Assembly: GCA_022843385.1 (NCBI GenBank)
Contig: JALHNT010000014.1
Coordinates: 62,001-126,000, forward strand
DNA: 64,000 bases
Direction of reading: 5' to 3'
Origin: Anaerolineae bacterium
GTDB lineage: Bacteria > Chloroflexota > Anaerolineae > Aggregatilineales > Phototrophicaceae
Shown here: positions 16,076 through 25,184 of the stretch, one piece after another
Position numbering within the stretch: the first letter of the stretch is position 1
Layout: every line of letters starts with the position of its first letter
Program-made: the position numbers and the translations under genes
The notes under the pieces: model-generated
What the model was told of the DNA's origin: nothing
The model's database searches: none
What the model saw: the letters and a program-made list of their open reading frames with translations, nothing else

Positions 16076-18316
16076 CTACCACCACTCGTCAATGACTTCA
16101 GAACGTTTCCTTTTCGTCACCAGTTTGTTCGTTCGGGTTCGCAGTAGCAAACCCAATGTCAGTCCGCCCCCGATCAGTCCTAACAGCACCGGTACGCTGA
16201 CGGCCAGCCGCTGGCTGCTACCCGGCAGCAGCGAGGACTGAGTTGGCGGCGGAAGCGCCGTCGGCGATTGATCTAGCGTGAGAGGGAACGTGGCAGTCAG
16301 GGTGGGCTGAAACACATCCTGGTTGAGTTCGGCCACCACCCCGCCCCGATTGGCGACCGGCGTCCGCAGCGCAGTGAACTCATCACGGATCAGCCGCATG
16401 ACCAGCTCATCCAACTGCTCGACGGTGTAATCCCCCTGCTGACCGGCGGCGATGTCCTCCGGTGTGCCGACGTTCAGTTCAGGCCGCGACGGGTCGGCAT
16501 CAACCGGAGCATTCGGCTGCTGATAGGTCAGGAAGATGAAATGCCCTTGCGTGTACTGGGCGATCTGGCGCAGGATGAACTCGCCATCCTGGGTCAGGCC
16601 GCTGGAAGCAATCGGATGAATTTTGATGCCCTGCCGCGCTGCAATCGCCATGCTGACACTGTAGCTGGTGTCATTGGCATAATCCAGATGCGGTGCGGCA
16701 TCCGCCACCAGAAAGATCAGCTTGACCGTATTCTCGCTGCGCCAGCTCATCTGATTGACCGTCACCCAAAGCGCTTCGTTCAGGGACTCCGGCGTATCCC
16801 CACCGCCATCCGCCTGGACAGCATTCAGCCGTACCTGAAAATCAGCGACGCTGGTGACGAAGTCGTACTGCTGCACCACATAGGCATCGCCGCGATCGCG
16901 GTAATGCACCAGCCCATAGCGCACATCCAAACCCAGGCGGTCAATTTCGCTGGAAATCGCCAACAGGTTATTCTGTAATTGGGCAATCTCGTCGCCCATA
17001 CTGCCGGTCGCGTCCAGCAGGAACACCACATCCAGCCGGGGCGGTTCCGGCACAGGCACGGCATAAGGCAGTTGCACCGTCCAGAGCGAGCCGCGCCGAG
17101 GATCGAGGATGAATTCAAATGACTCTTGGCGGTGCGTGACCACCATGCGGTAAGGCTGTTCCTGCCCATCGGGGAAGAACAGCACCTCGCCCGTCGCAGT
17201 GGTTTCGCCTGCATCAACCAGACTCCCTCCCAGAAAACGCTCGACTCGCGCCCCCAGCACCGGCAAGCCTTCGCTGCTGACCACCTGAATGATCTGGCGA
17301 CGGCTGACATCGACATCATGAACGGTGCCAGGAAACTGGGCCAGATAATTGCGGCGGTACTGTAGATAGCGATCCCAGTTGGCGTTATCGTCAATTTCGC
17401 CGGCACTCAAGGGAATGACATCGATGGGCGTGGGCGTCAGTTGCAGGGGTGGCATGGTCGCGCCCATCGGCACCTGCGTGGAGGAGAACGGCGTCGCCGT
17501 CAGCGCGATGATGGGCGGGATATTCAGCGCCACCGCCGTCCCGGTGAGGGATACATCGCCAAAGATGGTTGTCCCAAAAGGTTCGGGAGTCATCAGGACG
17601 ACTGACGTTGCCACTGTATCATGCACCGGACTCGTGGGTCGTGGCGCGGTGGTCGTCGCCGGCGCGGTCATGGAGGGCAGTGGCGTACCGGTTGGGGTGG
17701 TCGTTACGGTCACTGTTGGCGTAACCGTACTGACTTGAGTTATCCCGCCAATGCCAGGGGTACTCGATGGGGTGATGGTTGTCGTACCCGTCGGCGATGG
17801 GGTAGCGGTGCCGGCGAGGTGGAGGCTGGTCTGCTGGGCAGCCAACGTGGTCAGCGCCAATTCGTCCGGGGTTGGCGTACCTTCGATCATCGCCACAGCC
17901 GAGCCACCCACAGTTGCCACGCCACTGATCGCGGTGACTCCGACAACGGCTGCCGGTGGTACGTTGATATCTCTTACCAGGTTGGAAAAGATGTTTCCGA
18001 CTGACGGACTCAGAAGCGCCATCACCCCTGCCGCGACGAAAACGAGCGCGGCAACTGCGCCCAACCCAACCAGCCAGCCGGATGTCCGACCCGTCGGCGC
18101 TTTTCGGGGTGAGCTTAACAGCGTCGTCCGCAGGCGCTCCTGCTCGGCACGAACTTCGGCGGATGAATAATGGGCGCGTTCGACCAGTTGCCCGATGGCG
18201 AGGTACTGGCGCAGCCGCTCGGCATGGTCGGGATAATCGCGCAGGCAGCTTTCGAGCGCCTCGCCGGCATGGAGGCGGTCAATGCAGTCGTTGAAGGCAT
18301 CCTGAAAATCAACCAT
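16076..18316 (-). CDS. Two-membrane-segment VWA protein, probable anti-sigma regulator of the adjacent ECF sigma factor
   Basis: The 746-residue product begins with a cytosolic helical segment (residues 1-75, with LESCLRDYPDHAERLRQYL) of the kind seen N-terminally in Chloroflexota proteins encoded next to ECF sigma factors. A membrane helix (about 80-105) and a long Thr/Pro/Val-rich linker follow. A von Willebrand A domain (about 425-620) has MIDAS residues DATGS (D-x-T-x-S), a conserved T in GGGDTPESLNEAL and D in VADAAPHLDY. The C-terminus has a second membrane helix and a basic tail. I chose the ATG at 18316 because GGAGG lies six bases upstream and it overlaps the sigma-factor stop (18309), coupling the two. 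An anti-sigma or signal-transducing role is inference from this pairing. Confidence 0.8.
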   Translation of the reverse strand: MVDFQDAFNDCIDRLHAGEALESCLRDYPDHAERLRQYLAIGQLVERAHYSSAEVRAEQERLRTTLLSSPRKAPTGRTSGWLVGLGAVAALVFVAAGVMALLSPSVGNIFSNLVRDINVPPAAVVGVTAISGVATVGGSAVAMIEGTPTPDELALTTLAAQQTSLHLAGTATPSPTGTTTITPSSTPGIGGITQVSTVTPTVTVTTTPTGTPLPSMTAPATTTAPRPTSPVHDTVATSVVLMTPEPFGTTIFGDVSLTGTAVALNIPPIIALTATPFSSTQVPMGATMPPLQLTPTPIDVIPLSAGEIDDNANWDRYLQYRRNYLAQFPGTVHDVDVSRRQIIQVVSSEGLPVLGARVERFLGGSLVDAGETTATGEVLFFPDGQEQPYRMVVTHRQESFEFILDPRRGSLWTVQLPYAVPVPEPPRLDVVFLLDATGSMGDEIAQLQNNLLAISSEIDRLGLDVRYGLVHYRDRGDAYVVQQYDFVTSVADFQVRLNAVQADGGGDTPESLNEALWVTVNQMSWRSENTVKLIFLVADAAPHLDYANDTSYSVSMAIAARQGIKIHPIASSGLTQDGEFILRQIAQYTQGHFIFLTYQQPNAPVDADPSRPELNVGTPEDIAAGQQGDYTVEQLDELVMRLIRDEFTALRTPVANRGGVVAELNQDVFQPTLTATFPLTLDQSPTALPPPTQSSLLPGSSQRLAVSVPVLLGLIGGGLTLGLLLRTRTNKLVTKRKRSEVIDEWW

Positions 18317-18884
18317 GACGCGCCTCCGGCTCAATTAGAATCGAGCGCAGCGTTTCCACCGCGCGGAATTGTAGCGACTTGATGGCGCTGGTGGTCTTGC
18401 CCATGACATCAGCCGTCTCTTGCAGACTGAGATGCTGACCAAAACGCAGCAGCAGCACCTCCTGATGATCGCGCGCCAGCATCCGCAGGGCGTGGCGCAC
18501 CCGTTCGATTGGCACAGCATCCCCGAACAGGATACTGGGGTCGGTCTCGTGTGTACTCGGCATCCATTCCTCCACTTCTTCCAATGGCAGCGGTCGCGCC
18601 TGACCATAGCTACGGTAGGCGGCGTGGCGGGCGACAGTGAACAGCCAGCCGCGCAGGTTCTCACGCGGGGCGCTCCGCTTGCCCAGGCTTTCGATCAGGG
18701 TCACAAACACCTCGCTCACGATGTCCTGCGCCAGCGATTTATCCCCCACCTTCAAGCGCGCGAATTGATACAGCGGGGCAAAATAGCGCTCATAGACCTG
18801 GGCGACAGCGCTCTGATCACGGCGTTGCAGGCGCAGCAGCAGAGCGTCGTCCTCCGTCGGGTCGGGCAAGACCATCCAGATCAT
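18309..18884 (-). CDS. ECF-type RNA polymerase sigma factor
   Basis: This 191-residue sigma-70-family protein has region 2 at about residues 25-95 ('DKSLAQDIVSEVFVTLIESL', then 'LRGWLFTVARHAAYRSY') and region 4 at about 130-185 ('DHQEVLLLRFGQHLSLQETA' plus the HTH 'VMGKTTSAIKSLQFRAVETL'), with no region 3, typical of ECF factors. AGGAGG lies five bases before the ATG. It is coupled to the VWA protein downstream, which probably holds it at the membrane until a signal arrives. The regulon is unknown. Confidence 0.95.
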   Translation of the reverse strand: MIWMVLPDPTEDDALLLRLQRRDQSAVAQVYERYFAPLYQFARLKVGDKSLAQDIVSEVFVTLIESLGKRSAPRENLRGWLFTVARHAAYRSYGQARPLPLEEVEEWMPSTHETDPSILFGDAVPIERVRHALRMLARDHQEVLLLRFGQHLSLQETADVMGKTTSAIKSLQFRAVETLRSILIEPEARHG

Positions 18885-19028
18885 AGGGGCCTCCTATCGC
18901 GAGTCTCTATGACTCATGAGCCGGCAGCGAGCAAAAGGTTGCGGTCAGTTTTCCTGGACTGGAATGGACGGGAGCAACAATGATAAGATGACTTTCTCAA
19001 TCACCGCGCGACAAAGGTTAACCCGTTC

Positions 19029-20339
19029 ATGACTGCTCGTCACGATTCGTTTGAGGCGTTTCGTCATCGTGATTTCCGCCTGTTATTCACCAGCCGTTTC
19101 GCCGCCACGCTGGGCGAGATCATGGTCAACGTCGCCATCGGCTGGTATCTGTATGAACGCACTGGCGATGCCTTCGCGCTCGGTCTGGTCGGTCTGGCGC
19201 AGTTCATCCCGGTCATCATGCTGGCGCTCATCACCGGGCAGGCGGCGGATCGCTACAATCGCAAGTGGATTGTGCTGGGAACGCAGCTTGGTCTGGGTCT
19301 GTTCTCGCTGGGGTTGGCGTGGCTGGCCGCGACCGATGGGTCGATTGCGCTGATGTACGGCTGTATCTTCGGCATCGGCGTGATGCAGGCTTTCCACAAC
19401 CCGGCCAGCTCCAGTCTGTTCGCCCAAACCATCCCGAAAGCAGCCTATGCCAATGCAGCCACCTGGAGCAGCAGTTCGTGGCAGTTGGCGTCGGTGCTGG
19501 GACCAGCCCTGGGCGGACTGCTGATCGCGCTGTTCAGCGACGCAACGCCGGTATTTGTCCTCAATGGCGTCACCAGTCTGATCTTCGTGGCGCTGGTGAC
19601 CTTCATCCGTTATATCCCGCACACGCCGGCTGAGAAAAAGGAAGCCATCACCTGGGGGACGCTGCTGGCCGGCTTCCACTTCATCCGTTCGCAGCCGGTG
19701 ATGCTGGGGGCGATCACGCTCGATCTGTTCGCCGTGTTGTTTGGTGGCGCGACGGCGCTGCTGCCGGTATACGCTAAAGATATTCTGCTGGTCGGGCCGG
19801 AGGGATTGGGCTGGCTGCGGGCTGCGCCGTCGATTGGTGCGCTGGGCATGGCGATCTTCCTGGCCTCTCGTCCCCCTTTCCGCAATGCCGGGAGAACGCT
19901 GCTGCTGGCGGTGGCGGGGTTTGGCGTGGCGACCATCGTGTTCGGCTTCTCGACCAACTTCCTGCTGTCATTGGCGATGTTGGCAGCGCTGGGCGCTTTG
20001 GATAATATCAGCGTTGTGATCCGCAGCACACTTTTCCTGACGCTGACGCCGGATGACATGCGCGGGCGCGTCTCCGCCGTCAACAGCGTGTTCATCGGAG
20101 CCTCGAATGAGCTGGGTGCCTTCCAGTCGGGAGCGGCGGCCTGGTTCGGCGGGCAATTCCTCGCCGGCGTCGGCGGGACGATCTTCGCCGTCGTCAGCGG
20201 AGGGATTGGCACGCTTATTGTGGTCTACGCGGTCGCCCGCACCTGGCCGCAGTTGGGGGCGCTGAAACGCCTGAGTGAGCCAGTTGAAGCCGTGAAGGGG
20301 ATTGAACCTGATGCAACCCAACCCGCCAGCGGTGATTGA
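19029..20339 (+). CDS. MFS transporter, drug/siderophore-exporter type
   Basis: The 436-residue protein has about 12 hydrophobic segments. The N-terminal 'AFRHRDFRLLFTSRFAATLGE' and the loop 2-3 motif GQAADRYNRKWI fit the EntS/MFS_3 subfamily of exporters, which also shows the 'FHNPASSSLFAQTIP' segment. Its function is export of a small amphipathic compound, unspecified. The following gene starts inside its 3' end (29-base overlap), and four genes run on without gaps. Confidence 0.9.
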   Translation: MTARHDSFEAFRHRDFRLLFTSRFAATLGEIMVNVAIGWYLYERTGDAFALGLVGLAQFIPVIMLALITGQAADRYNRKWIVLGTQLGLGLFSLGLAWLAATDGSIALMYGCIFGIGVMQAFHNPASSSLFAQTIPKAAYANAATWSSSSWQLASVLGPALGGLLIALFSDATPVFVLNGVTSLIFVALVTFIRYIPHTPAEKKEAITWGTLLAGFHFIRSQPVMLGAITLDLFAVLFGGATALLPVYAKDILLVGPEGLGWLRAAPSIGALGMAIFLASRPPFRNAGRTLLLAVAGFGVATIVFGFSTNFLLSLAMLAALGALDNISVVIRSTLFLTLTPDDMRGRVSAVNSVFIGASNELGAFQSGAAAWFGGQFLAGVGGTIFAVVSGGIGTLIVVYAVARTWPQLGALKRLSEPVEAVKGIEPDATQPASGD

Positions 20340-20859
20340 CAAGACTCTGACGCCGCGCATCGTCAACATCGTCGGGACGGTGTTGAGCCTCGTCATCCTG
20401 CTCGTTCCGCTGTTCATCCATCAGGGCATCTGGGGCAGCAACCCGATCAACCTGTTGGGGACGCTGGAATCGCTGCTGATCGGGTTCGTCATTTTTGCCA
20501 TCGGCATCGTGATCCACGAAGGCATTCACGGCATCGGCTATCGCCTGGGTGGCGCGGGCTCGTCTGATATTCACTTCGGCTTTCAGTGGAAAGCGCTAAT
20601 GCCCTATGCGCACTGTAAAGTCCCACTGCAAGCGCGTCGTTATGCGCTGGCGGTGGCGCTGCCCGGTCTCATCCTGGGGGTCATCCCCTGCCTCATTGGT
20701 TGGGTGACCGGGTCAGCCGTCATCACCCTGTTCGGAGCCGTGATGCTGGCCGGAGCCGTCGGCGATATGCTGATCCTCGGCCTGTTGACGACGGTGAAGG
20801 GCGCTGCGCGGGTGCAGGATCATCCGAGCAAGCCAGGTTTTCAGGTGATTGATTTATGA
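20311..20859 (+). CDS. DUF3267 zincin-like membrane protein
   Basis: This 182-residue integral membrane protein has four to five hydrophobic segments and the zinc-binding-type motif HEGIH (in IGIVIHEGIHGIGYRLGG, about residues 65-82), the hallmark of DUF3267, an uncharacterised family thought to be membrane zinc peptidases. I chose the ATG at 20311 over the in-frame TTG at 20302 because AAGGGG lies at a better distance. It overlaps the MFS gene upstream and shares TATGA with the epimerase gene downstream. Substrate and true activity are unknown. Confidence 0.8.
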   Translation: MQPNPPAVIDKTLTPRIVNIVGTVLSLVILLVPLFIHQGIWGSNPINLLGTLESLLIGFVIFAIGIVIHEGIHGIGYRLGGAGSSDIHFGFQWKALMPYAHCKVPLQARRYALAVALPGLILGVIPCLIGWVTGSAVITLFGAVMLAGAVGDMLILGLLTTVKGAARVQDHPSKPGFQVIDL

Positions 20860-21848
20860 CCCTACACAACACAACAGTATTGGTGACCGGCGCGGGCGGC
20901 TTCCTCGGTGGGGCGCTGGCGCGGCGGCTGGCAGCCGATGGGGCGCGGGTCAAGGCGTTGGCGCGGCGTCCTGAGAAAGCCACGTATGTCCAGAACATCG
21001 AGCAAATCGAGATCGTCGCCGGTGATATCACCGATGCCGAGCGCATGAAAACCGTCTGCGCTGGCTGTGATTATGTCTTTCATGTGGCGGTGTCGTTCGG
21101 CAGTTGGGATGAGCAGCGCGCCGTCAACATCAAGGGAACGCGCCATGTGGCCGAGGCTGCCGCTTTGGCCGGCGTCCGACGACTGGTGCATGTCAGCAGC
21201 GTGGCAACCTACGGCTATGGCATCGAAGGACTGATCCATGAAGATCGTCTACTGACTCCGACGGCAGGTGAACCGTATGGCACCACCAAAGCGGCGGGCG
21301 AGGCAGCGCTGAGAGCAGCGGCGCAAGCGCAAAATCTTTCGATCAGCATCATCCGTCCTGGCATGATCTTCGGGCCGCGCTCCGGTCAGTGGACGCATAC
21401 CATGATTAAGCTGGCGAAGGTCTGGCCGTTCATCTGGCCGGGCGACGGCAGCGGCAGCGCCTTCCCGATTTATGTCGATGATGTGGTCGATCTGATGATG
21501 GTGCAGGCGACGCATCCAGCGGCGGATGGAGAAGCCTTCAACTGCGTCATTGACGCCGATGTGACCTGGCGCGAATTCCTGGGGGCATACAAATCACTGA
21601 CCCAAAACACCTCGTGGATCGCCATCCCGCCCGGACTGGTCGCAGGAGTGCTGGGCGTAGTTGCGGCGTTGGCACCGAAAGAGTCACTGCTCAAAGTAGG
21701 GCCGGACGCCATCCGATCGCTCTACCGGCAGGCGCGCTTTGATATGACCAAGGCACGGACGCTGCTCAACTGGTCACCACAGGTCCGTTTGGAGGAAGGT
21801 GTGCAGCGTTCGATCCCCTGGCTGCGGGAAAAAGGGTTGCTCAAGTGA
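20856..21848 (+). CDS. NAD(P)-dependent epimerase/dehydratase (extended SDR)
   Basis: The 330-residue extended short-chain dehydrogenase has the Rossmann motif VTGAGGFLGGALA at residues 9-21, acidic/catalytic 'VHVSSVATYGYG' and active-site Y-x3-K as EPYGTTKAAGEAA (Tyr about 144, Lys about 148), plus an ExSDR C-terminal domain. Such proteins act on nucleotide sugars or on steroid/flavonoid-like substrates; the 'HVAVSFGSWDEQRAVNIKGT' region resembles the 3-beta-HSD/DFR-like group. It overlaps its neighbours on both sides, suggesting a shared pathway. Confidence 0.88.
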   Translation: MTLHNTTVLVTGAGGFLGGALARRLAADGARVKALARRPEKATYVQNIEQIEIVAGDITDAERMKTVCAGCDYVFHVAVSFGSWDEQRAVNIKGTRHVAEAAALAGVRRLVHVSSVATYGYGIEGLIHEDRLLTPTAGEPYGTTKAAGEAALRAAAQAQNLSISIIRPGMIFGPRSGQWTHTMIKLAKVWPFIWPGDGSGSAFPIYVDDVVDLMMVQATHPAADGEAFNCVIDADVTWREFLGAYKSLTQNTSWIAIPPGLVAGVLGVVAALAPKESLLKVGPDAIRSLYRQARFDMTKARTLLNWSPQVRLEEGVQRSIPWLREKGLLK

Positions 21849-22696
21849 GTGATCTGCTGGCTGTGGTCGGCCTGGGCGCACTGCTGGCCGGAGTCGCGGC
21901 AATAGGATGGTGGCTGCTGGTCGCCAGCGAAGGGGTGTACCTGGGGCGGCGGGTCGTCGTCTGGTTATACGATCGATTCGCTCAGAAGTATGACGGGGTG
22001 AAGGGTTACATCCGCGAATACGAGCAGATGTATCTGGCTGATCCGATCATGAAAGCCATCGCACCACAGCCTGATCCTCTGGTGCTGGATGTAGCGACCG
22101 GCACCGGGCGGCTGCCGCTGGCGCTCAATCAGCACCGCGCGTTTGAGGGTTTCGTGATCGGTGTTGACTTGAGCCGAGAGATGCTGCGCTATGCCAGCCG
22201 CAACATCCACCCCTATGATGAACGGGCGGCCTTCATCTGGTGTCCGGCGGAGCAGCTCCCCTTCCCGGATGATTGCTTCGATGTCGTCACCTGTCTGGAA
22301 GCGCTGGAATTCATGACCCAACCGGAGGCAGTACTGCGCGAACTGGCGCGGGTGCTGCGCCCCGGTGGTGTGCTGCTCATCACCCAGCGGATCAATACCC
22401 GGATGATGCCGGGCAAGACCTGGAGCAGCGGGCAAATCCTCGAATTGTTTGAGCACAGCGGCATCGTCGATGGGCAAGCGCAAATCTGGCAGGTGGATTA
22501 TCGCAAAGTGTGGGGGACGAAGGCCGGCGACTCGCTGCCAACCGGGGCGCTGACATTGGAAGATGTGCTGTGCTGCCCGCGCTGCCCGGATAGCCCGATG
22601 CGGCGTGATGGGGATCAATGGCGCTGTGAACAGTGCCAGGGGGTGGCAGTCACCGGCAAGGATGGCATCATCGAACTGTTTCCGCTGTACCGCTAG
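21845..22696 (+). CDS. Membrane-anchored class I methyltransferase with C-terminal zinc ribbon
   Basis: The 283-residue product has an N-terminal membrane helix (residues about 5-28). A SAM-binding methyltransferase domain follows, with motif I VLDVATGTGRLPLAL (about 80-94), 'GVDLSREML' and 'LARVLRPGGVLLITQR'. A Trm112-like ribbon with four cysteines (CCPRC...CEQCQG, about 238-266) closes the protein. The start is GTG inside a GTGA overlap with the epimerase stop. The stop overlaps the stop of the convergent gene by two bases. Together with the exporter, zincin-like protein and epimerase, it looks like modification and export of a lipid-like product; that is inference. Confidence 0.85.
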   Translation: MSDLLAVVGLGALLAGVAAIGWWLLVASEGVYLGRRVVVWLYDRFAQKYDGVKGYIREYEQMYLADPIMKAIAPQPDPLVLDVATGTGRLPLALNQHRAFEGFVIGVDLSREMLRYASRNIHPYDERAAFIWCPAEQLPFPDDCFDVVTCLEALEFMTQPEAVLRELARVLRPGGVLLITQRINTRMMPGKTWSSGQILELFEHSGIVDGQAQIWQVDYRKVWGTKAGDSLPTGALTLEDVLCCPRCPDSPMRRDGDQWRCEQCQGVAVTGKDGIIELFPLYR

Positions 22697-23631
22697 ACCG
22701 CTTCTGCTGCGACCTCATCTTCGATACCGCATTCACGCAAGCGCTGGTAGTAGCGATGCAACACCGGATGACCGCGATCATTGAAGTGGCCCTTGACCTG
22801 CGTCGGGTCGAGCCGGGCGGCAGAGTGAGGCGTGTTGAGATCAGCGGCGAAGCGCTTCAGCTTGCGCCGGTATTCCCAGGATTCCAGCCAATCGCCCAGC
22901 CGTCCGTTGAGGACCCACTCCACCACTGTCTTGACCCTGCCCCAAACCGGAGACAACTGCTCATCCACCTCATCGTAGAAGGGGTGTACCGCGTTGGGCA
23001 TCTGCGCCGCGACCCAGGCATTTTCGTCACGAAAGCGCCGATACAACGCGCGTCCGTAAACCGGCACCAGTTGGACGACCTCATGTGCCATGAAGATGTC
23101 ATACCGCGATTGAGCCAGTGCGGTCTCGGCAATAACGAAGTTGGGACAAATTTCCCAGCCGCGCAGCCGTCCCCAGCGCACCAGCAGCACAGCAAAGCCC
23201 CGCGCCAGCCACACCCGTCCTGGTGCGGTGACCACCATGTAATCCAGGTCGTCATCATCAGCAGCGGCATTCCGCACCGCCAATGAACCGGTCAAGCCAA
23301 CCATCCGCACATAGGGCAGTTGCGCTAACCAGCGGCCACACTCGCGCGCCGGCGACCACAGGCGGGCCGATGAGGCTTCACGCTGGGCCCGAATGGCGAT
23401 CAGTTCATGGCGTCCGCGCACGATGAAGTATCCTTCATGGCATTCCAGGTAGCACGAGAGCAAGCTGGATTTCAGCAGCGCGGTCTGAACCGCAGGTAGA
23501 GGATAAGGCTGGTCGGCAATGAGGAAGTGATGAATTTCCTCCAGACGCATGGGAAAATTGAACAGATCAGCGTACAGCACGGTGCGCAGGATGGCCGCAT
23601 CTACTGAGTTCATCGACATCGCCCCATTCAT
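22693..23631 (-). CDS. Nucleotidyltransferase-fold protein of unknown function
   Basis: The 312-residue product has an N-terminal winged-helix-like part ('ILRTVLYADLFNFPMRLEEI'). A nucleotidyltransferase signature follows: 'VGLTGSLAVRNA' and then DDDDLDYMVV (about residues 108-131), matching the hG[GS]...DxD pattern of the Pol-beta-type superfamily. Later segments ('YDIFMAHEVVQLVPVYGR') resemble uncharacterised NTase proteins of Chloroflexota. Three in-frame ATGs (23631, 23619, 23613) are possible; GGGG eight bases before 23613 favours the last. It could modify a small molecule, a tRNA or a protein; no evidence decides. Confidence 0.7.
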   Translation of the reverse strand: MNGAMSMNSVDAAILRTVLYADLFNFPMRLEEIHHFLIADQPYPLPAVQTALLKSSLLSCYLECHEGYFIVRGRHELIAIRAQREASSARLWSPARECGRWLAQLPYVRMVGLTGSLAVRNAAADDDDLDYMVVTAPGRVWLARGFAVLLVRWGRLRGWEICPNFVIAETALAQSRYDIFMAHEVVQLVPVYGRALYRRFRDENAWVAAQMPNAVHPFYDEVDEQLSPVWGRVKTVVEWVLNGRLGDWLESWEYRRKLKRFAADLNTPHSAARLDPTQVKGHFNDRGHPVLHRYYQRLRECGIEDEVAAEAV

Positions 23632-23675
23632 TTGCGTCTCATTACGATGCAGAACACGCTATTGGATTGCTGGCG

Positions 23676-25184
23676 TCACCAGCTAAAAACCCATGTGTCA
23701 CGAAATTGACAGGATGTGCGAATCGGGTCGAAGTTGACGACGGCGTTGCCCACTGTTCCAGCAACAGGTTCCAGCGCAACAGCGCCAACATACGCGCCAT
23801 CGACATAGTAGAGCGCCTGTCCCTGGCGAACGACCACCAGCAGATTACGGCGCGACTCCAGCGGCGGCTCAAGTTCGTCAAAGATGCCGGGGGAAAATTC
23901 TTCCCCTGTACGGGTCGATACCCCGACTCCGCCCTGCTGATCGGCATAGGCCAGGGCATAGCGTGTGTCATCCTGTGCCTGGAAGATGAGGCCACAGCCG
24001 GTCATGGCTGATTCAGTAGCCGTCCAAGTGAGCGTCGAAGCCAGGGCAAACTCGCCAAAAGTCGCGCCACGTCCCAGCATAACCCGTTCAACACCCGGCC
24101 GAGACGATTCGACGAAGCTCTCCGAGACCGTGAGCGATACCACCGCTTCACCAGGAGCGAGCCCACGTCGCTGAAGTTCGCGGCCCATGTTGTTGGGGCT
24201 GCTGAGAATCAACTGCTGTGGGATGACCCGACGGCCTTCGATCAGCGCCGGCGTGGTCACGCGCAACTGCTGGAACACGGCGGTCACTTCGCTGCCAATA
24301 GCCGAAGGGGTGGCGATTGATAGGCCAAAACGACCAGGTGCGGTCAATTGATCGTCAAAGAGATGCCCGATCTGGCTCTGATTGTAGAAGAAATCGTAGC
24401 CATCTTCGCTCACCAGCAGGCTGAGGTCAAACTCAGATGCACCCGGTACAATCGCTGGATGAGATGTCCAGTCGCGAATGATACGTTCCTCGCCATTCTG
24501 TTGGGCTATAAAGCGCCATAGACCGCCGTCATCCAGTTCAAAGCGATAGGCCGTTCGACTGTCCTGCTGACGGGTTGTGAGACCAACCACCCAGCCATCC
24601 GTTCCTTCAACTTGCACCCGCACCTGAGCAAAGGCATCGGAGAAAGCTGCGCCATCCGCGCGATAAGCCGTCGCGCTGCGATCCGGCCCAGCCAATGATA
24701 GAGTAAGGCCCTCGTCTGCTTGATCAATCGTCAGTTCATCACGGCTGCCGCGCCAGTTTCCGTCAAGACTGATGCCATCAGCCAGCGTACTGTAGCCGTT
24801 CAGCCAGAGCAGTTGATATTCGCCGGCGCTGCTGCCATAGCCCGATACGGTCAGGGTGTACTGGTCGGTACGGAGCAACGTCACTGCTTCCAGCAAGGCA
24901 TCCGTTCGCTGTGGATATTGGGCATCGTCGTTGCTGATGATGACTTCGCCGCTACTGTTGCTGATGCTGATTGATGGGTCGAGATCACCCTGGGTCGCTT
25001 GGGCAATGAAGGACACGGGCTGGGTATCCGTCACACGAAAAGTGTAGGTGTGCTGCTCCCCCGCTGCCAATTGAGCCACGACAGGCGTATAGGGTTCGAG
25101 CGCAGATTGTGCCTGTGCCAGCGACGGGCCGAGCCACAGCACCATCGTCAACAACAGCAGTGTGGAGCGAGCTATTCGGCCCAC
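23676..25184 (-). CDS. Secreted beta-rich protein with pre-peptidase-type domain
   Basis: The 502-residue product starts with GTG inside the end of the upstream gene (13-base overlap), carries a signal peptide ending SLAQAQS, and then a domain of the pre-peptidase C-terminal type (residues about 32-130, 'GEQHTYTFRVTDTQPVSFIA' ... 'DQYTLTVSGYGSSAGEYQLLW'). Two concanavalin/LamG-like jelly-roll repeats follow: residues about 145-320 ('SDAFAQVRVQVEGTDGWVVG') and about 350-500 ('FGEFALASTLTWTATESAMT'). It is likely exported and binds polymers or proteins at the surface. No catalytic motif is apparent. Confidence 0.75.
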   Translation of the reverse strand: MGRIARSTLLLLTMVLWLGPSLAQAQSALEPYTPVVAQLAAGEQHTYTFRVTDTQPVSFIAQATQGDLDPSISISNSSGEVIISNDDAQYPQRTDALLEAVTLLRTDQYTLTVSGYGSSAGEYQLLWLNGYSTLADGISLDGNWRGSRDELTIDQADEGLTLSLAGPDRSATAYRADGAAFSDAFAQVRVQVEGTDGWVVGLTTRQQDSRTAYRFELDDGGLWRFIAQQNGEERIIRDWTSHPAIVPGASEFDLSLLVSEDGYDFFYNQSQIGHLFDDQLTAPGRFGLSIATPSAIGSEVTAVFQQLRVTTPALIEGRRVIPQQLILSSPNNMGRELQRRGLAPGEAVVSLTVSESFVESSRPGVERVMLGRGATFGEFALASTLTWTATESAMTGCGLIFQAQDDTRYALAYADQQGGVGVSTRTGEEFSPGIFDELEPPLESRRNLLVVVRQGQALYYVDGAYVGAVALEPVAGTVGNAVVNFDPIRTSCQFRDTWVFSW

